Program-made: the position numbers and the translations under genes
Assembly (NCBI GenBank): GCA_900765125.1
Contig: CAAFQL010000024.1
Location: forward strand, 1 to 14,725
Source of the DNA: Oscillospiraceae bacterium
Lineage (GTDB): Bacteria > Bacillota > Clostridia > Oscillospirales > Ruminococcaceae
Direction: 5' to 3'
DNA: 14,725 nt
Part shown: positions 1 through 7,143 of the stretch, piece by piece
Position numbering within the stretch: the stretch's first letter is position 1
How the letters are laid out: every line of letters begins with the position of its first letter
Notes under the pieces: generated by a model
Seen by the model: only the letters and a program-made list of their open reading frames with translations
What the model was told of the DNA's origin: nothing
Databases searched by the model: none

Positions 1-189
1 TCCATGATAAATGCTGCATTCTCAGGAATAGGCTTCGCACTGGCAATGGTAATATTCTCTGGTGTACGTTCACGTGTAGACGATTCAGAAAACGACACTC
101 CTGAAATGTTCCGTGGAATTCCTGCAACTCTTGTTGCAGCGGCTATCGTTTCAATGAGCTTTTTAGGCTTCGGCGGTCTGGGTCAATAA
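1..189 (+). CDS. rnfA: RnfA, C-terminal end (5' end outside window)
   Basis: This is the last 62 codons of a membrane subunit of the Rnf complex, the ferredoxin:NAD+ oxidoreductase that couples electron transfer to ion pumping across the cytoplasmic membrane. The reading frame is open from base 1, so the ATG at position 4 is an internal methionine. The visible part has two hydrophobic stretches separated by a charged loop, and then the ending FRGIPATLVAAAIVSMSFLG. That resembles the RnfA ending (a GxPxxLxxAxxMxLAFMGF-type sequence in the family) more than RnfE, from memory of the family. rnfB follows after 12 bp, in the usual A-B order at the end of rnf operons. Confidence 0.85.
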   Translation, partial: SMINAAFSGIGFALAMVIFSGVRSRVDDSENDTPEMFRGIPATLVAAAIVSMSFLGFGGLGQ

Positions 190-201
190 GGAGGTATATA
201 C

Positions 202-990
202 ATGGAAAGCTACATTTATCCTGTTGTTATATTTATAATAATGGGCATTGTTTTTGGCATACTGCTAACTGTGCTGTCAAAAATATTCGCTGTAAAAAGC
301 GATCCACGCACAGAACAGATAACAGAAAGTCTGCCCGGTGCAAACTGCGGCGGATGCGGCTATGCAGGTTGTGCTGACTATGCAGACGCCATTGTTACAA
401 AAGGCGCACCTATGAACCTCTGCAATCCCGGTGGAACAGGTGCTGCATCTGCCATAGGAAATATTATGGGATCTGATGTTTCGGCTTCAGAAAAAAAGAT
501 TCCTGTTTTGCACTGTAACGGCGATTGCAATGCCACAGAACGTGCATTTAACTTTGACGGAATACAGACCTGTGTTGCTGCAAAACGTTTTTACGGCGGT
601 ACCGGTACTTGTACGCACGGCTGCTTAGGACTTGGAGACTGCGCTTCAGTCTGTCCAAAGGGATGCATAACTATCAAAAACGGCATCGCTGCTATATGTA
701 CAGAGGAATGTATCTCCTGCGGAAAGTGTGCAGCTGCCTGTCCAAACGGTCTTATAGAACTACGATATGCAAAGAAAAAGGTAGACGTGATTTGTTCTTC
801 AAAAGATATGGGGGCGGCAGCAGTAAAAGCGTGCAAGAATTCATGCATTGCCTGCGGTAAGTGCGTAAAAGCTTGCAGACTGGGAGCGATCGAAATAAAA
901 GACTTCCACGCTGTAATAAACTATGATAAATGTGTGTCATGCGGGCTATGTGTAAAAGAATGTCCACGAGGTGCAATAATAAAAAAATGA
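202..990 (+). CDS. rnfB: RnfB, iron-sulfur subunit of the Rnf complex
   Basis: A 262-residue electron-transfer subunit that in this family accepts electrons from ferredoxin and passes them into the Rnf complex. Residues 5-28 form one membrane anchor. A [4Fe-4S]-binding domain follows with C49, C52, C57 and C74 (the CGGCGYAGC motif). After that come ferredoxin-type cysteine clusters: C137/C141/C147/C151/C155, C170/C173/C176/C180, C215/C218/C221/C225 and C244/C247/C250/C254. The start has a strong ribosome-binding site (AAGGAGG, 188-194). The length fits clostridial RnfB, and the gene is probably translated from the same mRNA as rnfA. No further rnf gene follows, so it ends the operon. Confidence 0.95.
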   Translation: MESYIYPVVIFIIMGIVFGILLTVLSKIFAVKSDPRTEQITESLPGANCGGCGYAGCADYADAIVTKGAPMNLCNPGGTGAASAIGNIMGSDVSASEKKIPVLHCNGDCNATERAFNFDGIQTCVAAKRFYGGTGTCTHGCLGLGDCASVCPKGCITIKNGIAAICTEECISCGKCAAACPNGLIELRYAKKKVDVICSSKDMGAAAVKACKNSCIACGKCVKACRLGAIEIKDFHAVINYDKCVSCGLCVKECPRGAIIKK

Positions 991-1059
991 GCGTACTCAG
1001 AAACCATGTTCTAAGACGCTCTGTATAAATGGAAATGAAAATGGACTTAAGTTTCATTT
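990..1059 (+). terminator. Possible terminator region after rnfB
   Basis: Two hairpins follow the rnfB stop. The first (990-1020) pairs AGCGT with ACGCT and, inside that, AGAA with TTCT, with small bulges. The second pairs AAATGAAA (1033-1040) with TTTCATTT (1052-1059) and is followed by an AT-rich stretch. Neither has a clean T-run, so termination is plausible rather than certain. The rest of the gap to lysR is AT-rich with a TATAAT at 1106-1111 but no good -35 box. Confidence 0.4.
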
Positions 1060-1153
1060 ATTTTATATTAGTATATCACATAAAATTATTCACGTCTAAT
1101 ACATTTATAATGTGCAATCAATAATTTTCATATTATGAATCGGAGGTATGAAT

Positions 1154-2038
1154 ATGGAGCTTTTACAGCTTCACTACTTTTACGAGGTTGCAAAAAATCT
1201 TCATGTAACAAAAACAGCAGAGCTTCTTCACGTTGCTCAGCCGGCACTTACCCAGGGTATACGCCGCCTTGAAAAGGAACTTGGGGTAAAACTCTTCTGC
1301 AAAAACGGGAGAAATATAGTCCTTACAGAATACGGAGAATTTTTAAAAGGCAAACTTGCTCCCGTATTGCAGACCATTGAAGAGATCCCCGAACAGATAC
1401 AGGAAATCTCAAGCTTAAGAAAAAAGACACTGCGTGTGAACGTTTTAGCAGCATCTACAATGATAACAGATGCGCTGATACATTATCAGCAGCAGCATGC
1501 CGATATACGCTTTCAAGTTGTACAGAATGCAGAAGATATAAACGCAGACATAACTATATCCACTATAGAACGATTCCTGCCGCCTTTGAAAAGCCGTGAT
1601 AAATTCATGGTATTCACAGAACATATTTTTATAGCTGTACCGAATACAGAGAAATTCCGCAGCATTAAAGAGATCAGTTTATATGAACTTAAAGACGAGA
1701 AATTCATAAGCCTTGCAGGTTCAAGAAATTTAAGAGTTATCTGCGACAGATTTTGTATGCAGGCAGGATTTACACCTAAAATAATATTTGAAAGTGATAG
1801 TACTGCTGCTGTACAAAATCTTATAGCTGCTGGTCTTGGAATAGGATTCTGGCCGCATTATACATGGGGCAAAAATGAAACAGACGGAGTATTACTTCTC
1901 CCTATTAAAGAACCTGAATGCCGCAGGGATATTGTAATACAGCTTTCCTGCAAGAGCGAGTCAAGTCGGGCAGAGGCTGAGGAGTTTTTCAATTATTTAG
2001 GCGACTATCTCCGGAAACAGAATAAAGAAGCAACATAA
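1154..2038 (+). CDS. LysR-type transcriptional regulator
   Basis: A 294-residue cytoplasmic DNA-binding regulator of the LysR family. Residues 1-60 form the winged helix-turn-helix (LHYFYEVAKNLHVTKTAELL, then the typical QPALTQGIRRLEKELGVKLF). Residues of about 90-290 form the effector-binding domain, including a GLGIGFWP stretch of the kind that follows the last alpha/beta unit in the family. Two in-frame ATGs exist. GGAGG at 1142-1146 is only 1 nt from the ATG at 1148 but 7 nt from the ATG at 1154, so the start at 1154 is preferred. The gene stands alone on the plus strand between rnfB and a convergent operon, so its target is not evident. No effector can be named from the sequence. Confidence 0.93.
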   Translation: MELLQLHYFYEVAKNLHVTKTAELLHVAQPALTQGIRRLEKELGVKLFCKNGRNIVLTEYGEFLKGKLAPVLQTIEEIPEQIQEISSLRKKTLRVNVLAASTMITDALIHYQQQHADIRFQVVQNAEDINADITISTIERFLPPLKSRDKFMVFTEHIFIAVPNTEKFRSIKEISLYELKDEKFISLAGSRNLRVICDRFCMQAGFTPKIIFESDSTAAVQNLIAAGLGIGFWPHYTWGKNETDGVLLLPIKEPECRRDIVIQLSCKSESSRAEAEEFFNYLGDYLRKQNKEAT

Positions 2039-2042
2039 AAAC

Positions 2043-2088
2043 AAAAAGACTTTCTGCAAATGTCCCATGACATACAGAAAGTCTTTTT
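2043..2088. terminator. Bidirectional rho-independent terminator
   Basis: A perfect 14-bp inverted repeat (2043-2056 with 2075-2088, AAAAAGACTTTCTG and its complement) has an extra inner pairing TGTC/GACA. It has an A-run on one side and a T-run on the other, so it works for both strands. It separates the convergent lysR gene (+) and the lipoprotein gene (-). Confidence 0.9.
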
Positions 2089-2107
2089 ATATAATTCTTA
2101 ATTACTA

Positions 2108-2545
2108 TTACTTTTCATTTGTAAATGAAAGTCTGCCGTATATATCTCTTACTGTTTCTTCATCTGCAAGACTTCCCATTATAATACCTGTTTCAGAATC
2201 AGGAACCATTAAAAGAATATTTCGTTCTGTACCCGATTCACCTGCATACTCATAAAGAATATAACCGTCGGATTCCAGGATAGTTCCGGTTTCACTGATA
2301 GCTGATTCGTATTGGTCATACATATCAGCAGTAAGGAATATACCGGTGATAACATCAGTATCTTCTTCATTTATAATAAAGCGACTGCCATCTGCCTTAA
2401 GCTTATAATCGCTGCCAGATGTATCAAGCTCAACCCTTATACTGTCACCTGTCTCAACATTGAATGTGCAGGACATAGATGAATTAGAAGCGCAGCCTGT
2501 AAGCACTGCACTCATAAGAACAAATGATGCAATTATTTTTTTCAT
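2108..2545 (-). CDS. Small putative lipoprotein of unknown function
   Basis: A 145-residue protein with a lipoprotein signal peptide: a basic start, hydrophobic stretch and lipobox VLTGC with the lipidated cysteine at residue 18. It is expected on the outer face of the membrane. The mature part is acidic and short, with no motif I recognise. An AAGGAG site lies just before the ATG, and the gene starts only 10 bp after the aminotransferase stop codon, so the two are almost certainly cotranscribed. The shared operon does not reveal a function. It ends at the bidirectional terminator. Confidence 0.8.
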   Translation of the reverse strand: MKKIIASFVLMSAVLTGCASNSSMSCTFNVETGDSIRVELDTSGSDYKLKADGSRFIINEEDTDVITGIFLTADMYDQYESAISETGTILESDGYILYEYAGESGTERNILLMVPDSETGIIMGSLADEETVRDIYGRLSFTNEK

Positions 2546-2555
2546 TACTTTCTCC

Positions 2556-3869
2556 TTAACCTATAAGCTTTTCTGCCGCCGCAATCTTTGCACTGCATAC
2601 AAATACATTCATAGCCTTCTGAAGTTCTTCTTCTGTTGGGAATGTAGGAGAAAGTCTGATATTTTCATCCTTAGGATCATTTCCGTAAGGGAATGATGCG
2701 CCTGCACCTGTAAGCACCACGCCGGATTCCTTACAAAGTGTTACTATTCTCTTTGCGCAGCTTGTCTGATTAAATGAAATAAAATATCCACCCTTAGGAT
2801 CAGACCATGTGGCAATATCCAGATCTTTCAGTTCCTTTTCAAGAGTATTCTCTACAATGGCAAACTTAGGAGCAATAAGCTCCTTATGCTTATTCATGTG
2901 TGCTACAAGATTCTCAAATTTGCCATCAAAGAATCTGAGATGTCTCAGTTGGTTGAGCTTATCAAAACCAATAGTAGCAAAGCCCATTGACTTTTTAAGA
3001 CTTGCGATATTATTCTTGCTGGCAGCAATAATTGAAACGCCGCAGCCTGGGAATGTGATCTTAGATGTAGATGCAAACATATAGCAGATATCCTCATTAC
3101 CTGCTTTCTTTGCTTCTTCAAGAAGGTTAGCCTGAACAGGAGGATTATCTACCAGATGGTGTACACAGTAAGCGTTATCCCAGAAAATGCGGAAATCTTC
3201 TGCCTTTGGTTTCAGAGCTGCAAAACGCTTTACAACCTCATCACTATACACAACGCCGCCCGGATTTGAGTACATAGGAACGCACCATACACCCTTGATA
3301 GTATCGTCTTCTGCTACGAGCTTTTCGATCATATCCATGTCAGGACCGTCCTCGTTCATCGGGACATTGATCATCTCAAAGCCAAAAAACTCAGTTACAG
3401 CAAAATGACGGTCATAACCCGGTACAGGACACAGAAACTTCAGTTTAGACTGCTTACCCCATGGCTTACCACCCATAACGCCGTTGGTCATAGCAACGGA
3501 CATTACCCAATACATTATGTTAAGGCTTGAATTACCAAATACTATAGTTTCATCAGCTGAAACACCCAGCATATTTGAGAAAAATTCCTTCGCCTCAGGA
3601 ATACCGTCAAGAACACCGTAGTTACGCAGGTCAAGACCATTCTCTGCTTTATAGTCATCACGCTTAAGGCAATCCATAAGATCCATACTCAACTCAAGCT
3701 GATTCGGAGAAGGCTTACCTCTTGACATATCAAGCTTTAAATTTTCTGCCTGAAATGCTGCATACTGAGCCTTACAATCTGACAAAAACTGCTCCAGTGT
3801 TTCCTTGTTCATTTCTGTTAACTTCATAACGATCACGTCGGATTCCAAAATGAATCCTACTCCTTTCAT
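2556..3869 (-). CDS. PLP-dependent aminotransferase, aspartate aminotransferase-like
   Basis: A fold-type I, PLP-dependent aminotransferase of up to 437 residues, cytoplasmic. It resembles the aspartate aminotransferase group of about 430 residues (PF12897 type). Visible landmarks, numbered from the first ATG, are LDMSRGKPSPNQ near 47-57, the YSNPGG motif at 200-205, an FWDNAY stretch with the PLP-contacting Asp at 231, and the Schiff-base lysine in STSK at K270. The start is unsettled. The ATG at 3869 lies just upstream of AAAGGAG, which therefore serves a later start: an in-frame TTG about 11 nt further on, or ATG at 3827 (MKLTEMNK). The protein proper begins at MKLTEMNK or slightly before. 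The substrate is inferred from family only. Confidence 0.9.
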   Translation of the reverse strand: MKGVGFILESDVIVMKLTEMNKETLEQFLSDCKAQYAAFQAENLKLDMSRGKPSPNQLELSMDLMDCLKRDDYKAENGLDLRNYGVLDGIPEAKEFFSNMLGVSADETIVFGNSSLNIMYWVMSVAMTNGVMGGKPWGKQSKLKFLCPVPGYDRHFAVTEFFGFEMINVPMNEDGPDMDMIEKLVAEDDTIKGVWCVPMYSNPGGVVYSDEVVKRFAALKPKAEDFRIFWDNAYCVHHLVDNPPVQANLLEEAKKAGNEDICYMFASTSKITFPGCGVSIIAASKNNIASLKKSMGFATIGFDKLNQLRHLRFFDGKFENLVAHMNKHKELIAPKFAIVENTLEKELKDLDIATWSDPKGGYFISFNQTSCAKRIVTLCKESGVVLTGAGASFPYGNDPKDENIRLSPTFPTEEELQKAMNVFVCSAKIAAAEKLIG

Positions 3870-3919
3870 TATTTCTCATTCTGTATTTCTATAAAATGAT
3901 AAACTATAACATCGAATAT

Positions 3920-3948
3920 ATTATAGCATATCTTTCTGTGAAGTGCAA
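3920..3948 (-). promoter_or_regulatory. Sigma-A-type promoter for the aminotransferase-lipoprotein operon
   Basis: On the minus strand TTGCAC (3943-3948) and TATAAT (3920-3925) are separated by exactly 17 nt. The predicted leader is about 40-50 nt. It contains a small inverted repeat, GGATTC/GAATCC (3840-3845 and 3852-3857), between the AAAGGAG site and the ATG at 3827. Confidence 0.8.
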
Positions 3949-3985
3949 GTGTTCACGAGTAAAATACACAAAAAATTATTATATT

Positions 3986-4921
3986 TTACCCGACCGCTTC
4001 CAGCAGCAGCGAAAACAGCTTCACAATAAGCGGCAGCGTTCCCACAGACAGAATAGTTGTCATGGCAAATATCTGGGAAGCGTATGTATCGTGAAGTCCA
4101 AGCTTCTGGCACTGGAGAGTACACATAGCAGCTGACGGAGCAGAAGCAAGCAGCAACACTACTATACGCACTTCTTCAGAAATAAATCCGCAAAATAAAC
4201 ATACGGCCATAGTAAGTATTGGCAAAATCAGAAGTCTGCTTGCTGATACCAGATAAACACGCAGATTTTTCAGAGATGCAAGAATATTCGCTTGTGCTAC
4301 GCTTATACCAGATGCTATCATTGCAAGCGGTGTGTTAAGATCAGCAATATAATCCATAGTTTGAGTCAGAACAGACGGCAGTCTGAGCTGCGTAAAATAA
4401 AGTATCAGTCCTATAGCAATGGCAATGACTGTAGGCGAACGAAGCACCTTAAAGAGCGCCTTAATGTCACCTTTGCCTGTAAGCAGCATAATACCGTGAG
4501 TCCACGAAAAGAAGAAAAATACCGTCAGGAATGCAGTTACATAGAGCACTCCCTCTGCTCCATAAAGTGCACTGGCAAGAGGTATACCCATGAAGCCACA
4601 GTTGCTGTAAATAGCGGAAAAACGTTCGATAGCAGTTTCTCTGCCATCTTTTTTGCGGCAAATGAGCATTGCCCCGAAAATTGTAAGAATATAGGAAACA
4701 GCTGCCAGTGCAAAAGTCCACAGGAGATTTACCACAAGCTCACCGCTGTATCCCACATCCATATAGGCATGAACAACAAGCACGGGGGTAACTATTTCAA
4801 GAACAACCGCCGACAGCTGTCGGCCGCCGTCACGGGTAACGATTTTTAGGCGATATGCAAGTATTCCTACCATAATCAGAAGAAGCATAATAACCGCCTG
4901 ATTTGCAATGATCAGTGTCAT
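3986..4921 (-). CDS. AEC-family permease (auxin efflux carrier family)
   Basis: A 311-residue polytopic membrane protein with about ten hydrophobic segments in two halves of five. The pattern is typical of the AEC (auxin efflux carrier/malate permease) family, including the SNCGFMGIPLASALYG stretch near residues 105-121 and the LASAPSAA segment in the second half. Bacterial members have been linked to transport of small organic acids, but the substrate cannot be read from sequence. Start ATG at 4921 has GGAGG 8 nt upstream. The gene lies 94 bp downstream of dpaB with a GC-rich hairpin between, so it may share some dpa transcripts or have its own. A link to dipicolinate export would be speculation. 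Confidence 0.9.
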   Translation of the reverse strand: MTLIIANQAVIMLLLIMVGILAYRLKIVTRDGGRQLSAVVLEIVTPVLVVHAYMDVGYSGELVVNLLWTFALAAVSYILTIFGAMLICRKKDGRETAIERFSAIYSNCGFMGIPLASALYGAEGVLYVTAFLTVFFFFSWTHGIMLLTGKGDIKALFKVLRSPTVIAIAIGLILYFTQLRLPSVLTQTMDYIADLNTPLAMIASGISVAQANILASLKNLRVYLVSASRLLILPILTMAVCLFCGFISEEVRIVVLLLASAPSAAMCTLQCQKLGLHDTYASQIFAMTTILSVGTLPLIVKLFSLLLEAVG

Positions 4922-4939
4922 GATTCATTCCTCCACAAA

Positions 4940-4969
4940 GCCGCCTGTTTGCATTTGCAGACAGGCGGC
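4940..4969 (-). terminator. GC-rich hairpin after dpaB
   Basis: GCCGCCTGT (4940-4948) pairs with ACAGGCGGC (4961-4969), with TGCA/TGCA pairing inside the loop. On the minus strand only TTT follows, so it may be a weak terminator or attenuator between dpaB and the AEC gene. Confidence 0.5.
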
Positions 4970-5015
4970 AGATTTATACATATTATGGCAGAATTTTTTT
5001 AAGGTTTCTACGTTT

Positions 5016-5597
5016 CTATATTATTAAAGGTTGAATTTGTCTTTCTTCGAGAGCCTCTTCAATAGTTTCAGGAAGCTTTTCAAAATGTGCAACCATAGAC
5101 GATGGCTTTTTATCCGGTGAATCCTGACCCAGCGGCACAAAATAGTAATTTCTCGTATTCATTAGAAGTCCGAGGTTTTTGGCGCTGCACTTTAAGGCAT
5201 CATTTGTAGCTATGGCGAGTATAACGGGCTTTGCATTTCTCAGCATTGATTTAACAGCCATAGTAACAGTTGTATCAACAACACCAAAAGCAAGTTTGCT
5301 CATAGTATTTGACGTGCATGGACAAACTGCAATACAATCAAGAAGATTTTTTGGTCCCAGTGGCTCGGCATCTGTTATGCTCAGAACAGCCTTCCTGCCG
5401 CTTATTTCTTCCATGCGATGAATGTGATCCGCTGCCCTTCCGAAACGTGTGTCAAAGGACGCTGCGTGTTCGGAAAATATGGGTGTCAGTTCAGCTCCTG
5501 CTTCAACAAGAACCTCTGCCGCCCGAAAGGCAGGTTCAAAAGTGCAAAAGGAACCGGTCACCGCAAACCCGATTCTTTTGCCGGAAAGCTTTTTCAT
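5016..5597 (-). CDS. dpaB: Dipicolinate synthase subunit B
   Basis: A 193-residue flavoprotein-like subunit of dipicolinate synthase (DpaB/SpoVFB). With DpaA it makes dipicolinic acid from a lysine-pathway intermediate in the mother cell, for loading into the spore core. It starts MKKLSGKRIGFAVTGSFCTF, has the flavoprotein-family CPCTSNTMSKLAFGVVDTTV region near residues 93-112 and the length of SpoVFB (about 200). The open frame extends 33 codons further upstream, but that part is the tail of dpaA read in another frame. The ATG at 5597 overlaps the dpaA stop as ATGA (5594-5597), showing translational coupling to dpaA. Because dpaA is split by an insertion, dpaB is at present separated from the operon promoter. 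Confidence 0.93.
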   Translation of the reverse strand: MKKLSGKRIGFAVTGSFCTFEPAFRAAEVLVEAGAELTPIFSEHAASFDTRFGRAADHIHRMEEISGRKAVLSITDAEPLGPKNLLDCIAVCPCTSNTMSKLAFGVVDTTVTMAVKSMLRNAKPVILAIATNDALKCSAKNLGLLMNTRNYYFVPLGQDSPDKKPSSMVAHFEKLPETIEEALEERQIQPLII

Positions 5598-5676
5598 GTC
5601 ACTCGCTCCTCTAATATTCGCCGTACAGCGTCGGCAAGGAGTAAACCTGCTGTTTTGGGTGCAGCTTTCCCGGGAA
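5594..5676 (-). CDS. dpaA: 3' exon-like fragment of dpaA (C-terminus of dipicolinate synthase subunit A)
   Basis: Reading the minus strand in the frame that ends at TGA 5594-5596 gives PGKAAPKTAGLLLADAVRRI and then LEERVT and stop. This is the conserved C-terminal end of DpaA, which in the family carries an LPGKxAPxTAG-type motif. It has no start codon or ribosome-binding site of its own. Upstream of 5677 the frame runs a few codons (GTT GCC ACA...) that are not family-like, up to the recombinase stop. Joined at GGAA to the N-terminal part at 10469-11228, it completes a 280-residue DpaA. It escapes ORF callers because it is so short. Confidence 0.88.
5673..5676. repeat. Putative left attachment core (GGAA)
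   Basis: GGAA on the plus strand (TTCC on the coding strand) is shared with 10465-10468. Recombining the two copies gives coding-strand GGA CTT CCC GGG AAA, restoring GLPGK in dpaA. A serine recombinase needs only a 2-bp identical overlap, so a 4-bp core is acceptable. The rejoined site contains the palindrome TTCCCGGGAA with imperfect flanking dyads (GGG, CAG on one side; CTG, CCC on the other), as expected for a recombinase target. Confidence 0.65.
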
Positions 5677-5692
5677 CGGCTGTTATACAGTG

Positions 5693-5700
5693 ACACATTT
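5693..5700. repeat. 8-bp direct repeat near the left end (ACACATTT)
   Basis: ACACATTT occurs here and at 10449-10456, just inside both element ends and in the same orientation. Recombination at this repeat would also keep the dpaA frame (deleting 4,756 bp), but would leave 12 extra residues before PGKAAPKTAG. It is therefore more likely part of the recombinase-binding arms than the crossover itself. Confidence 0.55.
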
Positions 5701-7033
5701 ATCTTAAAATGAGAACAGTCTCATCATCGGTAACAATAATATTTTTTACAAAAAGCCTTACAACAGCCTTTTTCTCGCTGAACGCAAGCCCTTTCCACAT
5801 TTTTTTGACATTCTGTTGAATGTTTGTATTATATGAATTTTTTCTAAGCAATGTTTCTCTTATGCGGTCAAGTACGAAAAACTTTTCGGGAATTACTTCC
5901 TCAGAGTGTTTCAGCTCACTGATAATAAATTTCTCATTCTCTGCAATTTCAACAGAATTTTCGGAAGAAAACACCTCACTGCCGTTCAAAACTTCCTCCA
6001 TCTCTCTAAATAATTGTTCAGTGACATATTTTTCCACAGGCTCAAGGCGCAGTCCCCTAAACCCTTTGCAAGTACCATTTCGCCTGCCACGACAAGTAAT
6101 ATAGAGGTAGGGTCTTCCCTTTCCATTGTCACGTATGTAGCAACTGTTTCCGCATTTTCCACAGATGATAAGCCCACCGATATAGGATGTATTTCCGCTG
6201 CCGCTATTTGACGATGTCTTGCGGCTATCAAGCATATCACGTGCAGAAAGCCATAGTTCAGGTTCAATAAATCCCCTGTGACTTCCCGGTGCAATGTACA
6301 TCTCGCCCTGCGATTTTATTGATACAATACCGAAACCATCACGAAAATCCTCCAGTTTTCCGTCCGGCTTACAGCCATATCCTATCAATCTCCTTATCAC
6401 ATCATTGCTGCACATAACATAAGCCGTATTTCTGATGATCCTTGCAACCTTTGTACCGGTAAATCCAAATCTTTTCCCTATTTTGTCAAGACTTTCACCT
6501 TTAATAACGCCTTTATAGCACTCCCTGACAATTCGACTTTCACTTATTACTTCCTCCCAGTTTTTATCAAATCCAAAAGGAGGAACACCTCCCAGAGGCA
6601 TCATTTTTTCTGCTCTGGCATGATAATTGTCACGTATTCTTGCGGAGATCATCTTTTGCTCCATTTCTGCAAACATAATGAGCAACTTTACAAGCATCTG
6701 TCCCATTGGAGTTTTTGTGTCAAGTCCCTCGCTGCACGAAAGCAGCTTTACATTTACAGCTTCAAGTTCCTCCAAAAGCCATGCAAAATCGGCAAGTGAC
6801 CTTGAAATTCTGTCAAGCTTGTAAACAACAATAGTACTCACCCTACCTAAACGCACAAGCGCAAGCATTTCTTGAAATGCAGGACGTTTCGTATTTGTTC
6901 CGCTAAATCCTTTATCCTCGAAAACTGTTATCTCTTCTTTTTCAGGAATGACAGATTTACACAGCTCCACCTGCATCTCAATAGAAATGGATTCCTTTTT
7001 ATTCACAGATTGTCTTGCATAAACTGCATACAT
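5699..7033 (-). CDS. Large serine recombinase (SpoIVCA-like site-specific recombinase)
   Basis: A 444-residue serine recombinase, apparently intact. Residues 1-145 are the resolvase catalytic domain with YARQS (catalytic Ser9), a GFSGTNTKRP loop near 42-51 and YKLDRISRS (R75, R78). Residues of about 150-270 are the recombinase DNA-binding domain. A zinc ribbon follows, with C291/C294 and C314/C322, and then a charged C-terminal region. It is slightly shorter than SpoIVCA or phage integrases of this class (about 450-550). The start has GAGGTG 5 nt before ATG. The stop lies next to the dpaA 3' fragment, the usual place for an element's own recombinase. It probably catalyses excision or integration at the dpaA junctions. 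No clear promoter of its own is visible, and a strong terminator lies 35 bp upstream. Confidence 0.93.
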   Translation of the reverse strand: MYAVYARQSVNKKESISIEMQVELCKSVIPEKEEITVFEDKGFSGTNTKRPAFQEMLALVRLGRVSTIVVYKLDRISRSLADFAWLLEELEAVNVKLLSCSEGLDTKTPMGQMLVKLLIMFAEMEQKMISARIRDNYHARAEKMMPLGGVPPFGFDKNWEEVISESRIVRECYKGVIKGESLDKIGKRFGFTGTKVARIIRNTAYVMCSNDVIRRLIGYGCKPDGKLEDFRDGFGIVSIKSQGEMYIAPGSHRGFIEPELWLSARDMLDSRKTSSNSGSGNTSYIGGLIICGKCGNSCYIRDNGKGRPYLYITCRGRRNGTCKGFRGLRLEPVEKYVTEQLFREMEEVLNGSEVFSSENSVEIAENEKFIISELKHSEEVIPEKFFVLDRIRETLLRKNSYNTNIQQNVKKMWKGLAFSEKKAVVRLFVKNIIVTDDETVLILR

Positions 7034-7068
7034 TTCATCACCTCAATGAAAGATATGCGAAAGGACAT

Positions 7069-7097
7069 AAAAAAAGCACTCTCCCGAAGGAGAGTGC
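7069..7097 (-). terminator. Rho-independent terminator after the cohesin gene
   Basis: On the minus strand a perfect 9-bp stem (GCACTCTCC/GGAGAGTGC) with a TTCG loop is followed by seven T residues. It ends the cohesin transcript just before the recombinase. It would also block read-through from dpaA or the cargo genes into the recombinase and dpaB while the element is in place. Confidence 0.9.
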
Positions 7098-7143
7098 CTT
7101 ATCAGACGTTAATCTGTATTGATTTCGTTTCTCTTAGGAGAAA

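Noticed and set aside
5598..5696. 33-residue N-terminal extension of dpaB
   Set aside because: In the other frame this stretch is the conserved DpaA C-terminus, and the real dpaB ATG overlaps the dpaA stop.
7049..7057. CATATCTTT, a sporulation-sigma-like -10 before the recombinase
   Set aside because: The start site would fall on top of the ribosome-binding site and no matching -35 is present.
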